The notes: a model not told the origin generated them from the letters alone. 64,000 bases of DNA from Phenylobacterium sp. (GCF_004297125.1 NZ_SCVD01000001.1:248001-312000), one strand, 5' to 3'; shown: positions 20,509-30,013, numbered from the stretch's first letter. Translations and numbers: made by a program.

Positions 20509-21297
20509 ATGGCCGAAGCCTCTCCTCTCGCACCTGTCGTTATCCTGAACGCGCCACAGATGGCGGAGAACATCGGCGCTGTCGCGAGAGTGATGGCCAA
20601 TTTCGGCCTGGCCGACTTGCGCCTGGTCAATCCGCGAGACGGATGGCCCCAGGAGCGCGCCTGGGCGCTGGCGTCCGGCGCCGAGTGGCCGCTGAACGCG
20701 GCGCGGGTCTACGGCTCGGTCGCCGAGGCCATCGCCGACCTGAACCTGGTGTTCGCGACCACCGCCCGGCCACGGGAGCTGCAGCTTCCGGTGTTCACGC
20801 CGCGGGCCGGCGCCGTGGAGCTGGCGCAGGCCGCGGCGCGGGGCGAGCGCACAGGCCTGCTGTTCGGGGGCGAGCGCGCCGGGCTGGAGACCGCCGACAT
20901 CGCGCTGTGCCAAGCGGTCGTGACCATCCCGATCGACCCGCGCTTCCGATCTCTGAACCTGGGCCAGGCGGTGGCGATCAACGCCTATGAGTGGCGGACG
21001 ACCGTGCTGGACGCACCCCCCGCGATCTTCCGCGAACATTCGCCGCGGGCGGACGGCGCCGCCATGCTGGGCCTCTTCGAGCACCTGGAGCGGGAACTGG
21101 ACGCCGCCGGGTTCTTCCATCCGCCGGACAAGCGGCCGTCGATGGTCCAGAACCTGCGCTCGGCCCTCGGCAAGGCGCGCTTCTCCGAGCAGGAGGTGCG
21201 CACGTTCCGGGGCGTGGTGACCGCGCTCTCCAAGGGGCGCGGCCGGGTGCTGGCCAAGCTCGCGAAACAGAAGGCCGAACAGGGAGACCTGGAATGA
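20509..21297 (+). CDS. trmJ: tRNA/rRNA 2'-O-methyltransferase of the SPOUT class (TrmJ-like)
   Basis: 262 residues. SpoU-type knot motifs are visible: VVILNAPQMAENIGAVARVM, then GLLFGGERAGLETADI and IPIDPRFRSLNLGQAVAINA. A C-terminal helical extension matches TrmJ, which methylates the 2'-OH of nucleotide 32 in tRNAs using SAM. The subfamily call rests on that overall layout. It overlaps the nitronate monooxygenase gene by 4 nt (ATGA), so it heads a co-translated unit. Confidence 0.9.
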   Translation: MAEASPLAPVVILNAPQMAENIGAVARVMANFGLADLRLVNPRDGWPQERAWALASGAEWPLNAARVYGSVAEAIADLNLVFATTARPRELQLPVFTPRAGAVELAQAAARGERTGLLFGGERAGLETADIALCQAVVTIPIDPRFRSLNLGQAVAINAYEWRTTVLDAPPAIFREHSPRADGAAMLGLFEHLERELDAAGFFHPPDKRPSMVQNLRSALGKARFSEQEVRTFRGVVTALSKGRGRVLAKLAKQKAEQGDLE

Positions 21298-22382
21298 ACC
21301 TCGGGGCCCTGCTGGACAGCCTGCCGATCCCCATCCTCCAGGCGCCGATGGTGGGGGCGTCGCTGGACGAGCTGGCCGTCGTGGTGAGCGAAGCGGGCGG
21401 GATGGGGACGCTGGCCGCCGGCGCCCTGCCGCCCGCCGAGATCGGGCCGATGATCGACGCGATCCGGGCCCGCACCGCCGCCCCGTTCGGCGTCAACCTG
21501 CTGATGGCGCCGAAGACCGATCCCGCACCCGGAGAGGTCGACGCGGCGCTGGCGCGGCTGGCCCCCTGGTACGCCGAGCTCGGCGCGCCGCCGCCGGAGA
21601 CGCCGAACCAGTTCGCGCCGGACTTCGAGGCCCAGTTCGACGCGCTGGTCGCCGCCGCGCCGCCGGTGGCCTCCTTCACCTTCTCCATCCTGACGCCCGC
21701 GCAGGTGAAGCGCCTGCAGGCCGCCGGGATCTATGTGGTCGGCACGGCCACCACGGTGGCCGAGGCGCGGGCCTGGGCCGAGGTCGGCGCCGACGGGATC
21801 TGCGCCCAGGGCTTCGAGGCCGGGGGCCATCGCGGCCACTTCCTGGGCGACATAGAGGAAAGCCTGGTGGGGACGCTGGCCCTCGTGGCCACCATCCGCG
21901 CGGCGGTCGACCTGCCGGTGGTCGCCGCGGGCGGGATCATGGACGGTCGCGGCGTGGCCGCGGGCCTGGCCCTGGGGGCGGCCGCCGTCCAGATGGGCAC
22001 GGCCTTCCTGCTGGCCGACGAGGCGGTGACCTCCAGGCCCTGGCGGCGGGCCGCCGAGGTCGCGACCGACGACCCGACGCGCCTGACAAGGGCCTTCACC
22101 GGCCGCCACGCCCGCGGAATCGAGAACAGGTTCATGCGTCTGATGCATGGGGTGCAGGACGACGTCCCCGCCTATCCTGTGCAGAACCGGCTGACCCAGC
22201 CGATGCGCGCCGCCGCCGCGAAGGCCGACGACCCGGAGCTGCTGTCGCTCTGGGCCGGCCAGGCGGTGCGGCTCGCGCGGCCGGGTCGGGCGGGCGACAT
22301 GATCCGGGCGTGGTGGGCCGAGGCGGCGGAGGTCGCCGACGCGGTCGCCGCCCGGACCCGGAGAGGACTGGAGCGCGAGTGA
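21294..22382 (+). CDS. Nitronate monooxygenase (2-nitropropane dioxygenase family)
   Basis: 362 residues, FMN-binding TIM barrel. Family hallmarks are PILQAPMVGASLDELAVVVS, GADGICAQGFEAGGHRG and LPVVAAGGIMDGRGVAAGLA, then GAAAVQMGTAFLLADEA. It uses FMN and O2 to detoxify alkyl nitronates such as propionate-3-nitronate. It overlaps trmJ by ATGA and the following DUF1254 gene by GTGA, which makes a three-gene coupled cluster. Confidence 0.93.
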   Translation: MNLGALLDSLPIPILQAPMVGASLDELAVVVSEAGGMGTLAAGALPPAEIGPMIDAIRARTAAPFGVNLLMAPKTDPAPGEVDAALARLAPWYAELGAPPPETPNQFAPDFEAQFDALVAAAPPVASFTFSILTPAQVKRLQAAGIYVVGTATTVAEARAWAEVGADGICAQGFEAGGHRGHFLGDIEESLVGTLALVATIRAAVDLPVVAAGGIMDGRGVAAGLALGAAAVQMGTAFLLADEAVTSRPWRRAAEVATDDPTRLTRAFTGRHARGIENRFMRLMHGVQDDVPAYPVQNRLTQPMRAAAAKADDPELLSLWAGQAVRLARPGRAGDMIRAWWAEAAEVADAVAARTRRGLERE

Positions 22383-23620
22383 CCGACCTGAAGACCGCGG
22401 CGAGGGACGCCTACGTCTATACCCTGCCGCTGATCGAGGTGGCCACCACGCGGCAACGCGGCCAGGGCGTGGGCCACAAGATGGGCGTGTTCGCCCACGT
22501 CCGGCATCTGGCCAACCACAAGCACCGGGCGGTGACCACGCCCAACACCGACACCCTCTATTCCACCGCCCAGATCGACCTGTCGGCGGGGCCGGTGACC
22601 ATCACCCTGCCGCCGGCGGGCGACCGCTACCTCTCGCTGGCGCTGATGGACGCCTACACCAACAACTTCGCCATCCTGGGGACGCGGACGACCGGACCGG
22701 ACGGCGGGACCTTCCGGCTGGTGGGGCCGCGCGACGCCGCGGAGGGCTGGAACGTGGTCCGTTCGCCCACCGACCACGTCTGGGCCCTGGCCCGGATCCT
22801 GGTGGAGAGCCCCGACGACCTGGAGGCTGCGCGCGAGGCGCAGGCCGGGATTTCGCTGCAGGGCCCGCCGTCGGACATGCCGGGCCCCTACGCGCCGCGC
22901 ACGGCCGGATGGCGGGAGTACTTCGCCGCCGCGGCGGCGCTGATGGCGGCGAACCCGCCGCCGGTGACGGACCTGGGCCTGCTGCGCATGATTGCGCCGC
23001 TTGGCCTGCTGGACGGCTTCGATCCCGCCCGCTTCTCGCCCGCCGAAGTCGCCGAGATCGAGGCCGGCATGGCGGAGGGCCGCAAGGCTGTACGGGGCGG
23101 CGGGGGCCTGTCGGGCACCGAGTTCGTGCACGGCTGGTCCTATCCAAGCTCGCGGCTGGGCGACTTCGAGCAGGACTACCTGCTGCGCGGCGCCGTGGCC
23201 CTGGGCGGCCTCGCCGCCCTGCCGCCCGCCGAGGCGATGTACCTGCAGGCCGAGGGGCCGCTGCCGCGAAAGCTGTTCGACGGGACGCAGGCCTGGCGCC
23301 TGCACTTCCCGGCCGGCCAGCACCTGCCGGTGAACTCGTTCTGGTCGCTCAGCCTCTACGAGGCGACCGACGACGGACAGTTCTTCTTCTGGGACAACCC
23401 CTTGAACCGCTATGCGATCGGCGATCGCACGCCGGGGCTGCAGACCAACCCGGACGGCTCGCTCGACATCTGGATCGGTCACGAACACCCCGGGGCGGAT
23501 CGCGAGGGGAACTGGCTGCCCGCGCCCGCCGCGCCGTTCGCGCTCTTCATGCGGGCCTACCTGCCGAAGCCGGAGTTGCTCCAGGGCTATTACCGTATGC
23601 CTCCGATCGCGGTTGCCTGA
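22379..23620 (+). CDS. DUF1254/DUF1214 protein, paralogue 1 (no signal peptide)
   Basis: 413 residues starting at a GTG that overlaps the nitronate monooxygenase stop. DUF1254 comes first (RDAYVYTLPLIEVATTRQRG, TPNTDTLYSTAQIDLSAGPV), then DUF1214 near the C-terminus (NSFWSLSLYEATDDGQFF, NRYAIGDRTPGL, GNWLPAP). This pair of beta-rich domains is widespread, but its biochemical function is not established. It lacks an export signal, unlike its neighbour, so it should be cytoplasmic. About half of its motifs repeat in the next gene, pointing to a tandem duplication. Confidence 0.9.
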   Translation: MTDLKTAARDAYVYTLPLIEVATTRQRGQGVGHKMGVFAHVRHLANHKHRAVTTPNTDTLYSTAQIDLSAGPVTITLPPAGDRYLSLALMDAYTNNFAILGTRTTGPDGGTFRLVGPRDAAEGWNVVRSPTDHVWALARILVESPDDLEAAREAQAGISLQGPPSDMPGPYAPRTAGWREYFAAAAALMAANPPPVTDLGLLRMIAPLGLLDGFDPARFSPAEVAEIEAGMAEGRKAVRGGGGLSGTEFVHGWSYPSSRLGDFEQDYLLRGAVALGGLAALPPAEAMYLQAEGPLPRKLFDGTQAWRLHFPAGQHLPVNSFWSLSLYEATDDGQFFFWDNPLNRYAIGDRTPGLQTNPDGSLDIWIGHEHPGADREGNWLPAPAAPFALFMRAYLPKPELLQGYYRMPPIAVA

Positions 23621-23667
23621 GGCCGCCGCGCCCATCAGGTTCCGCCCACTTTAGGGAGGCGTTGCAG

Positions 23668-24993
23668 GTGAACAGGCGTGAGCTTCTGGCGGCCGTGGCC
23701 GCGGTGGGCATGATTCCGGGAGCGCGGGCGTTCGCGGCCGCCGGCGACCTGAGATCGGCCGCGCGCGAGGCGTGGCTCTACGGCCTGCCCTGGATCGAGA
23801 TGGCGGCGGCCCGCGACCGCATGCTCGGCAACAAGGGCGGCCAGCCCGCGGGGCTCAACGGCTTCGGGCATAGCCGGCAGCTGATCGGGCCCGAGGGCCT
23901 GACCATCACCTCGCCGAACAACGACACGATCTATTCCAGCGCCTGGCTGGACCTGACGCAGGGCCCGCTGACGCTGACCGTCCCGCCGACCGGCGACCGC
24001 TACATCTCGCTCGCCGGGATGAACATGTACACCGACAACGACTTCGTGCTGGGCACGCGGACCACGGGCGGCGCCGGCGGGCGTTACACCATCGTCGGGC
24101 CGGGGCAGGCGGGGGCGGGGCCAAACACCGTGCGCCTCAACACAGCGCATGGCTGGCTGCTGGCCCGGACGCTGGTCGACGGGCCCCAGGACCTGCCGGC
24201 GGTCCACAAGATCCAGGACCAGCTGCGGCTGTCGGGTCCGGCGGGCGCGCGCCCGGCCAAGGTCTATGCGACCCGGCACTCGCCGGCGCTGGAGTACTTC
24301 GCATCCCTGGCGGAGCTTCTGAAATCGGATCCGCCGCCCGCCACGGACGGCGTCCTCTTCGGCCGCGCTGCGCCGCTCGGACTGACGGCCGTCGGCGGAT
24401 TCGAGGCCAAGCGGTTCGACGCGGCCGCCGTGGCCGAGATCGAGGCGGGCGTCGCCGAGGCCAGGAAGGCGATCGAAGGCATGCGGCCCGGAGCGTCGGT
24501 GCAAGGCTGGACCTATCCGCGGCACACCCTCGGCTATTTCCACCAGGACTATCTGTTCCGGGCGGCGGTGGCGGTGATCGGCCTGGCGGCGCTACCGCCG
24601 GCCGAGGCGATGTACATGCAGCCGGTCGCCGACAAGGGCCGGATCTTCGACGGGACCGGCCCCTACCGCATGCACTTCCCGGCCGGCCAGATGCCGCAGG
24701 TGAATGCGTTCTGGTCGCTGACCATGTACCGGCCGACGAAGGACGGGCAGTTCTTCCTCGTGGAGAACCCGATCAAGCGCTACTCGATCGGCGACCGCAC
24801 GCCGGGGCTCAGGAAGAATGCGGACGGCTCGCTGGACCTTTGGATCGCGCGCAGCGACCCCGGCGGCGAAAGGAGCGCGAACTGGTTGCCGGCGCCGGCC
24901 GACGGTCCGTTCAGCCTGAGCTTCCGCGCCTATCTGCCCACCCCGGACTTCCAGGACGGCCGCTACCGCCTGCCCGCGCTGGAGCAGGTGTGA
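23668..24993 (+). CDS. DUF1254/DUF1214 protein, paralogue 2 (Tat-like export signal)
   Basis: 441 residues from a GTG with AGGGAGG 8 nt upstream. The N-terminus MNRRELLAAVAAVGMIPGAR looks like a short Tat signal. The body repeats the layout of the upstream gene: REAWLYGLPWIEMAAARDRM, SPNNDTIYSSAWLDLTQGPL, NAFWSLTMYRPTKDGQFF, KRYSIGDRTPGL, ANWLPAP. Predicted periplasmic. The function of the family is unknown. Confidence 0.9.
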   Translation: MNRRELLAAVAAVGMIPGARAFAAAGDLRSAAREAWLYGLPWIEMAAARDRMLGNKGGQPAGLNGFGHSRQLIGPEGLTITSPNNDTIYSSAWLDLTQGPLTLTVPPTGDRYISLAGMNMYTDNDFVLGTRTTGGAGGRYTIVGPGQAGAGPNTVRLNTAHGWLLARTLVDGPQDLPAVHKIQDQLRLSGPAGARPAKVYATRHSPALEYFASLAELLKSDPPPATDGVLFGRAAPLGLTAVGGFEAKRFDAAAVAEIEAGVAEARKAIEGMRPGASVQGWTYPRHTLGYFHQDYLFRAAVAVIGLAALPPAEAMYMQPVADKGRIFDGTGPYRMHFPAGQMPQVNAFWSLTMYRPTKDGQFFLVENPIKRYSIGDRTPGLRKNADGSLDLWIARSDPGGERSANWLPAPADGPFSLSFRAYLPTPDFQDGRYRLPALEQV

Positions 24994-25012
24994 GTCGAGG
25001 CCGGCCGAAGCG

Positions 25013-25762
25013 TCAGAGACCGAAGCGTCGACCCGCGTCGCCCGCGAAGTCCCGCGAGCCCACGTGGGTCAGCCGGCTGCGGGTGTCGAGCCAGACGTCG
25101 CCCCCGATGTCGCGCCAGCGCCGGCAGAAGGTGTAGTCCTCGCTGAGGTAGTGGCCGCTCTCCGGGTCGATCATCCCGTCGAACAGGGCGTACTGGTTCG
25201 GGCTCTCGACTGGGCGGGCGCGATCGTGGACCGCAGTGAAGCGGAGCTGGGGATAGGCGTCGATCATGCGCTCGAGCGCGCGGCGCTTGATGAGCATGAA
25301 GCCCGTGCCGGCGAACTCGGCCGTCACGAAGCCGTCCGTCTCCCGGCGCAGGTCGGGCGCCAGGAACGCGCCGAGATAACGAAGCTGGGCGGTCTCCATC
25401 GGCTCGCCCTCGGCGAAGCGGCGCATCGCCTGTTCGCTATCGTCCACGACCTTCAGCGGATACATGCCGGCCACGACGTCCTGGTCGAACCTCAGCATCC
25501 GCCCGACCTGGTCGGGCGTGAAGCCGATGTCGGCGTCGATGAACATCAGGTGGGTCGCGTCGCTATTGTCGAGGGTCGTGGCCACAAGCGAATTCCGCGC
25601 CCGGGTGATCATGGAATCGTTGCCGAGCAGCTGCAGCGTGATCGCGACGTTGTCGTGCGTCGCGGCCAGCATGAGGCCGCAGACCGACTGCATGTACCGC
25701 TGGGTGACGACGCCGCCGTAGCAGGGCGTCGCGACGACGATATGGAGTGTGTTGCTCTGCAC
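25013..25762 (-). CDS. Glycosyltransferase-like protein with DAD motif
   Basis: 249 residues from GTG, with GGAG 6 nt upstream; the longer open frame lacks a ribosome site. The start LHIVVATPCYGGVVTQRYMQ and the segment THLMFIDADIGFTPDQVGRM fit a GT-A fold with a metal-binding D-x-D-like DAD. The downstream GTGFMLIKRRAL and EDYTFCRRWRDIGG look like acceptor/base regions of family-2-type enzymes. It probably transfers a sugar from a nucleotide donor. Donor and acceptor are unknown, and no polysaccharide genes adjoin it. Confidence 0.7.
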   Translation of the reverse strand: MQSNTLHIVVATPCYGGVVTQRYMQSVCGLMLAATHDNVAITLQLLGNDSMITRARNSLVATTLDNSDATHLMFIDADIGFTPDQVGRMLRFDQDVVAGMYPLKVVDDSEQAMRRFAEGEPMETAQLRYLGAFLAPDLRRETDGFVTAEFAGTGFMLIKRRALERMIDAYPQLRFTAVHDRARPVESPNQYALFDGMIDPESGHYLSEDYTFCRRWRDIGGDVWLDTRSRLTHVGSRDFAGDAGRRFGL

Positions 25763-26192
25763 GTGGCTCTCCGGCGGCTGCGCCTGCAACCGCGTCCGCC
25801 GGCCGTGTACAGTAGAAACGCAACTGGTGGATTTCCCGACCTGTGTCGGCTCGGTAGCCCTTCTGACGCAAACGGGGGAGCCGCCACAGACCGTGATCGG
25901 CCGACCGCCCCGGCGACAGGGGAGGTCGGCCTCACGGCGGGCTGTCCGGCCAGGGTCAGCCCGCTGACTTGACCTCGCTCTTCTGAATCGCCGCCTGCAG
26001 CGGCCGGCGCGTTGACTTGGCGCAAAGCACGCGGGTTTCTTGACTCGCGAGCCTCCGGCCGCCATACACCGCGCCTTCCAGCCGCCAGGGCGACCTGCGT
26101 GGCCGGAGACCTATGACGGGTGATGCAAGGCCGCCGTTGAAATCGCGTTCCTCCTGAGGGGACGCCGGCCCGCGTCGAACAGAGAGCTACTC
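25763..26192. other. 430-nt gap before rpsD
   Basis: No credible gene. The reading frames here have no ribosome sites or recognisable domains. It holds the leader of the glycosyltransferase-like gene (left) and the promoter and leader of rpsD (right). A compact promoter-like pair is listed separately. No tRNA or small RNA could be recognised. Confidence 0.5.
26040..26068 (+). promoter_or_regulatory. Candidate promoter of rpsD
   Basis: TTGACT, then 17 nt, then CATACA. It leaves a leader of about 120 nt before rpsD, long enough for translational autoregulation by S4, although no defined structure was recognised. Confidence 0.45.
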
Positions 26193-26810
26193 ATGTCCAA
26201 GCGCCATAGCGCCAAGTACAAACTCGACCGCCGGATGGGCGAGAACATCTGGGGTCGCCCGAAGTCCCCCATCAACACCCGCGCCTACGGCCCCGGCCAG
26301 CACGGCCAGCGCCGCAAGTCCAAGGTCTCGGACTTCGGCCTGCAGCTGCGCGCCAAGCAGAAGCTGAAGGGCTACTACGGCAACATCACCGAGAAGCAGT
26401 TCGTCCGCATCTATACGGAAGCTGCGCGCCGCAAGGGCAACACCTCGGAAAACCTGATCTCGCTGCTCGAGTCGCGCCTGGATGCGATCGTCTACCGCTC
26501 CAAGTTCGTCCCGACCCCGTTCGCCGCGCGCCAGTTCGTCAACCACGGCCACGTGCTGGTGAACGGCAAGCGCGTGAACATCGCCTCCTACCGCGTGAAG
26601 GCCGGCGACGTGGTCTCGGTGCGCGAGCGTTCGCGCAACATGGCCCTGGTGCTGGAAGCCCTGCAGTCCGGCGAGCGTGACACGCCCGACTACATCACGG
26701 TCGACGCCAAGGCGATGGCCGCCACCTTCGTCCGCGCCCCCGAACTCTCGGAAGTGCCGTACCCGGTGAAGATGGAACCGAACCTCGTGGTCGAATTCTA
26801 CGCGTCGTAG
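26193..26810 (+). CDS. rpsD: 30S ribosomal protein S4
   Basis: 205 residues, standard S4 length. The N-terminal arm [20 protein letters not shown] and the S4 RNA-binding domain ([20 protein letters not shown], then [20 protein letters not shown]) are clear. Binds 16S rRNA as a primary assembly protein of the small subunit body. Stand-alone rather than in the rpsM-rpoA cluster, as is usual in alphaproteobacteria. A terminator follows. Confidence 0.99.
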   Translation: MSKRHSAKYKLDRRMGENIWGRPKSPINTRAYGPGQHGQRRKSKVSDFGLQLRAKQKLKGYYGNITEKQFVRIYTEAARRKGNTSENLISLLESRLDAIVYRSKFVPTPFAARQFVNHGHVLVNGKRVNIASYRVKAGDVVSVRERSRNMALVLEALQSGERDTPDYITVDAKAMAATFVRAPELSEVPYPVKMEPNLVVEFYAS

Positions 26811-26837
26811 GACGCCGCCGAGCTCGAAGCGATTGCG

Positions 26838-26866
26838 AAGGCCCTGGAGAAATCCGGGGCCTTTTG
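26838..26866 (+). terminator. Rho-independent terminator after rpsD
   Basis: AAGGCCC...GGGCCTT stem with additional inner pairs, then TTTTGCTTT. Confidence 0.85.
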
Positions 26867-26896
26867 CTTTGGCCGCCGCTGTGGCGAAGTCCGCGC

Positions 26897-27271
26897 ATGA
26901 ACCGCCGTCTTTTCGTCTTCGCCGCGCTGGCGCTCTGCGGCTGCGCCACGCCACCGGCGCCGGTGCTCGCCCCGGCCGCCTCGGGGCTCGCCGAACTGGA
27001 GCCGCTCTATCGCGCCGACGCAGGGCGCGAGGCCCTGACCATCAGCGTAGCGTCCAGCGGCTGCACCGCCAAGGCGGACTTCGCCTTCTATATGGAGCGC
27101 CAGGGCGAGGCGGTGACCCTGGCGTTCGGGCGCAAGCGCCTCGACACCTGCAAGTCGTTCGCCATGGGCAAGACCGAGCTCACCTTCACCTGGGCGGAGC
27201 TGGGCGTGGCGCCGCGCACCCCGGTGTTCCTACTGAACCCGCTGCTCGCGTGGACTGGACCGGGCGGCTAG
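26897..27271 (+). CDS. Small lipoprotein of unknown function
   Basis: 124 residues. The signal MNRRLFVFAALALCGCATPP ends in a lipobox Cys. The mature part has two or three Cys and a segment AFYMERQGEAVTLAFGRKRL but no recognised domain. It follows the rpsD terminator. Its last 42 nt overlap the 3' end of the convergent MscS gene. Confidence 0.75.
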   Translation: MNRRLFVFAALALCGCATPPAPVLAPAASGLAELEPLYRADAGREALTISVASSGCTAKADFAFYMERQGEAVTLAFGRKRLDTCKSFAMGKTELTFTWAELGVAPRTPVFLLNPLLAWTGPGG

Positions 27272-28357
27272 CGGCGTCGGTTCGGCCTCGGGCGGCATGA
27301 ACTCCACGCCGTTGCGGGGCAGGGAGGCCGGATACTCGCGCTGCAGCCAGCCGATGACCTTCTCCCGCACCTCCGAGCGGAGCGCCACAGCCTCGGCCGA
27401 ATTGCGCACGCTGATGCGGCAGCGGATCTCCAGCGAACGCTCGCGCACGTCGTTGACCTCGACCTTCAGCAGTTTGCCGTCCCAGCCGGGCCAGGCGTGG
27501 ACGACCTCCTCCACGGTGGCGCGCAAGCAGTCGATCGGCACCCGCTGGTCCACCAGCAGCATGACCTCGGCGATCAGGGCGGCGGACTCGCGGGTCCAGT
27601 TCTGGAAGGGCTGATCGAGGAAGAACTTGAGCGGCACAATGAGGCGGCGCTCGTCGCGCAGGCGGATGACCACATAGGTCGACTTGATCTCCTCCACATG
27701 GCCGAACTCGTTCTGGATTACGACGGCGTCGTCGATCCGGATCGGTTGCGTGAAGGCGATCTGGACGCCGGCCAGCAGATTCGAGAGCACCGGTTGCAGG
27801 GCGAGACCCACGATGATGCCGGCGGCGCCGCCGGCCGCCAGGAGGCTGACGCCGACCTGCTTCACGCCGGGGATAGTCATGAGCACGAGCGCGGCCGTGA
27901 CGACGAACACCAGCACATTGAGCAGCCGGCGCAGGATCCGCGTCTGGGTCAGCATCTTGCGGGCGTGCAGGTTGTCCGCGACGTCGGTCCGGTGTTTGCG
28001 CAGGTAGAGCGCCATACCGATGTCGGCCGCCGTCATCACCGCCCAGCCGACCAGGACGATGAAGGCCACCAGCAGGATGTGCAGGAACAGCCGCTCAAGC
28101 CGGTCGGGGATCGGAGCGACCTTCAGCGCCCAGCTCGTGGCGGCCACCATCAGGGCGAGGCGGCCGGGCGCGCGCGTGCGGATCAACAGCGAGCGGGTGA
28201 ACTCGCTGCTGCGCTGCAGCCCGCGTTTGAGGGCCCGCACCAGTAGTTCGTGCGCCACAAGGGCGGCGGCGAGCGCGCCGGCGATCAGGGCCAGGCCGAC
28301 GGCCCAGGCGGGAATCCAGGACAGGAAGGCGGGGATTTTGAACGCGTGCAGAGGCAT
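27230..28357 (-). CDS. MscS-family mechanosensitive ion channel
   Basis: 375 residues. About four hydrophobic helices precede the MscS pore and beta domain (LLAAGGAAGIIVGLALQPVL, NLLAGVQIAFTQPIRIDDAV, VIQNEFGHVEEI). The pore-helix Gly/Ala pattern and the beta-domain start are typical. It opens under membrane tension to release solutes on osmotic downshift. The C-terminal tail overlaps the lipoprotein gene by 42 nt on the other strand. Either the overlap is real or one protein stops earlier in related strains. Confidence 0.92.
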   Translation of the reverse strand: MPLHAFKIPAFLSWIPAWAVGLALIAGALAAALVAHELLVRALKRGLQRSSEFTRSLLIRTRAPGRLALMVAATSWALKVAPIPDRLERLFLHILLVAFIVLVGWAVMTAADIGMALYLRKHRTDVADNLHARKMLTQTRILRRLLNVLVFVVTAALVLMTIPGVKQVGVSLLAAGGAAGIIVGLALQPVLSNLLAGVQIAFTQPIRIDDAVVIQNEFGHVEEIKSTYVVIRLRDERRLIVPLKFFLDQPFQNWTRESAALIAEVMLLVDQRVPIDCLRATVEEVVHAWPGWDGKLLKVEVNDVRERSLEIRCRISVRNSAEAVALRSEVREKVIGWLQREYPASLPRNGVEFMPPEAEPTPLAARSSPREQRVQ

Positions 28358-28456
28358 CCGACCTCAAACCCGCGAAGCAAGCCGGTGGTTCACATGCGCT
28401 CGACACGCTGCGGACGCGGACATAACCTCACGCAACTATCGATGGTCGAGGGGCGC

Positions 28457-30013
28457 ATGGAGTTTCGGGCGTTGGTGGCGCGGGCGCTCATGGGCGTCCT
28501 AGCCGTGTTATTGCTGGCTGCGCCGGCGCAGGCGGCCTGGATCCGCGCCGAGACCGACAGGTTCGTCGTCTACGGCGAGGGCGGCGAGAAGTCGGTGCGC
28601 GACTTCGCCACCAAGCTCACCACCTACGACTGGGTCCTGCGCAGGTTCCATCCGTCCACGATGGACCGGAAGGCCCCCACCAAGGTCCAGGTGTTCCTGC
28701 TGGCCGATCAGAGCGACCTGAAGCGGGTCCGCCCATACCTGCAGAAGTACACGCTGGGCTTCTACAGCGCGATGAACGAAGGCGTCTTCGCCTTCGCGGT
28801 GAAGAGCGAGGGCCTCGTCGGGGCGGACGCCGTGCTGTTCCACGAGTACGCCCATCACTTCATGCTGGAGAACTTCCCGTCCGCCTATCCCGCCTGGTTC
28901 GTCGAGGGTTGGGCCGAGTATTTCATGACGACGGAGATCACCAAGGACCAGATCAAGATCGGCGGGTACAACCCGGCGCGGGCCTATGGAATCTTCAACG
29001 AGACCTGGCTGCCGATGGAGGAATTGCTTTCGAAGACGACGGGAGAAACCCGTCCGGCGAAAACCAACGTCTATTACGCCCAGGCCTGGCTGCTCACCCA
29101 CTACATGCGCAGCGACGACACGCGGGCCCGACAGCTCGACGTGGCGATCAAGGCGATCGCCGACGGCAAGGACCCGGTGAAGTCGATGGAGAGCGCGACA
29201 GGCGGCAGCCTGGCGGACCTGACGGCGGCGCTGAAGAAATACCGCAAGCTGCCGCTGGTCGGGGTCAGGAACCCCGGGCTCACACCGCAAATGACGGTCA
29301 CGGTCATGCCCCGGAGCGCCGACGACCTGCTGCTGGACGAAATGCGCCTGGTCCTCTGGCCGACAGGCCGGCTCGATCCGGACTTCCTGGCGAACGTGCG
29401 GCGCAAGGCGGCGCGGTATCCGGGCGACCGGTTCGCCGAGCAGGTCCTCGCCCGCGCCGAGTTCGTCATGGGCGACGTGGCCGCCGCCGAGGCGATCATG
29501 AAGCGGCGGCTGGAGGCCACGCCCGACGATGTGGAAGACCTCCTGCTGGCGGGCACGGGCCAGGTCATGGCGGGCATGCGGGACAGCGAGAAGCGCGAAG
29601 CCCGCTACCGCGCCGCGCGGCCGCTGCTGGCCAAGGCCTACCAGCTGGACAAGGGCGATTTCCGCACCCTGTTCGCCTATGCGCTGAGCCGGTCGATCGA
29701 GCCCGTGTTTCCGACAGACAACGACCTGGCCGCGCTTACGGAGGCGCGATACTTGGCGCCCGCGGTGCAGGAGAGTTCGTTCCGCCTGGGGATGGCCCTG
29801 CTGCAGAAAGGCCGCCGCGACGAGGCGGCGAAGGTGCTGGCGCCGGTGATCAACAACCCCCACGGCGGCCGCGCCGCCCAGCAGGCGCGGACGCTGCTGA
29901 ACCAGGGTCGCCTGGGCGCCCTGGACCTCGAGGCGCTGGGCGACGAGGAGGACGAGGCGCCTCAGCCCGGGCCGGCCGGGGCGCCGGCCGCGCCGACCAC
30001 ACCAACTAGGTAA
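28457..30013 (+). CDS. Secreted gluzincin-like protein with C-terminal TPR-type region
   Basis: 518 residues. A signal peptide ends near APAQA. A zinc-peptidase-like motif HEYAHH (H129-E130-x-x-H133) is followed about 20 residues on by FVEGWAEYF, whose Glu could be the third ligand (E150 or E154), the arrangement of MA-clan gluzincins and DUF1570-type proteins. The C-terminal half (about 300-480) has helix-pair patterns such as RFAEQVLARAEFVMGDVAAA, consistent with TPR repeats. A Pro/Ala tail ends it. Likely a periplasmic or secreted metallopeptidase or a binding relative. A start at 28442 is possible, but GAGG suits 28457. The stop overlaps the convergent thioesterase gene by 8 nt. Confidence 0.8.
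   Translation: MEFRALVARALMGVLAVLLLAAPAQAAWIRAETDRFVVYGEGGEKSVRDFATKLTTYDWVLRRFHPSTMDRKAPTKVQVFLLADQSDLKRVRPYLQKYTLGFYSAMNEGVFAFAVKSEGLVGADAVLFHEYAHHFMLENFPSAYPAWFVEGWAEYFMTTEITKDQIKIGGYNPARAYGIFNETWLPMEELLSKTTGETRPAKTNVYYAQAWLLTHYMRSDDTRARQLDVAIKAIADGKDPVKSMESATGGSLADLTAALKKYRKLPLVGVRNPGLTPQMTVTVMPRSADDLLLDEMRLVLWPTGRLDPDFLANVRRKAARYPGDRFAEQVLARAEFVMGDVAAAEAIMKRRLEATPDDVEDLLLAGTGQVMAGMRDSEKREARYRAARPLLAKAYQLDKGDFRTLFAYALSRSIEPVFPTDNDLAALTEARYLAPAVQESSFRLGMALLQKGRRDEAAKVLAPVINNPHGGRAAQQARTLLNQGRLGALDLEALGDEEDEAPQPGPAGAPAAPTTPTR

Noticed and set aside
25763..26192. Possible small RNA or tRNA in the gap before rpsD
   Set aside because: No cloverleaf, CCA end or conserved RNA motif was found; only promoter-like sequence.
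26193..26810. Minus-strand frame opposite rpsD
   Set aside because: rpsD is certain and the opposite frame has no ribosome site.
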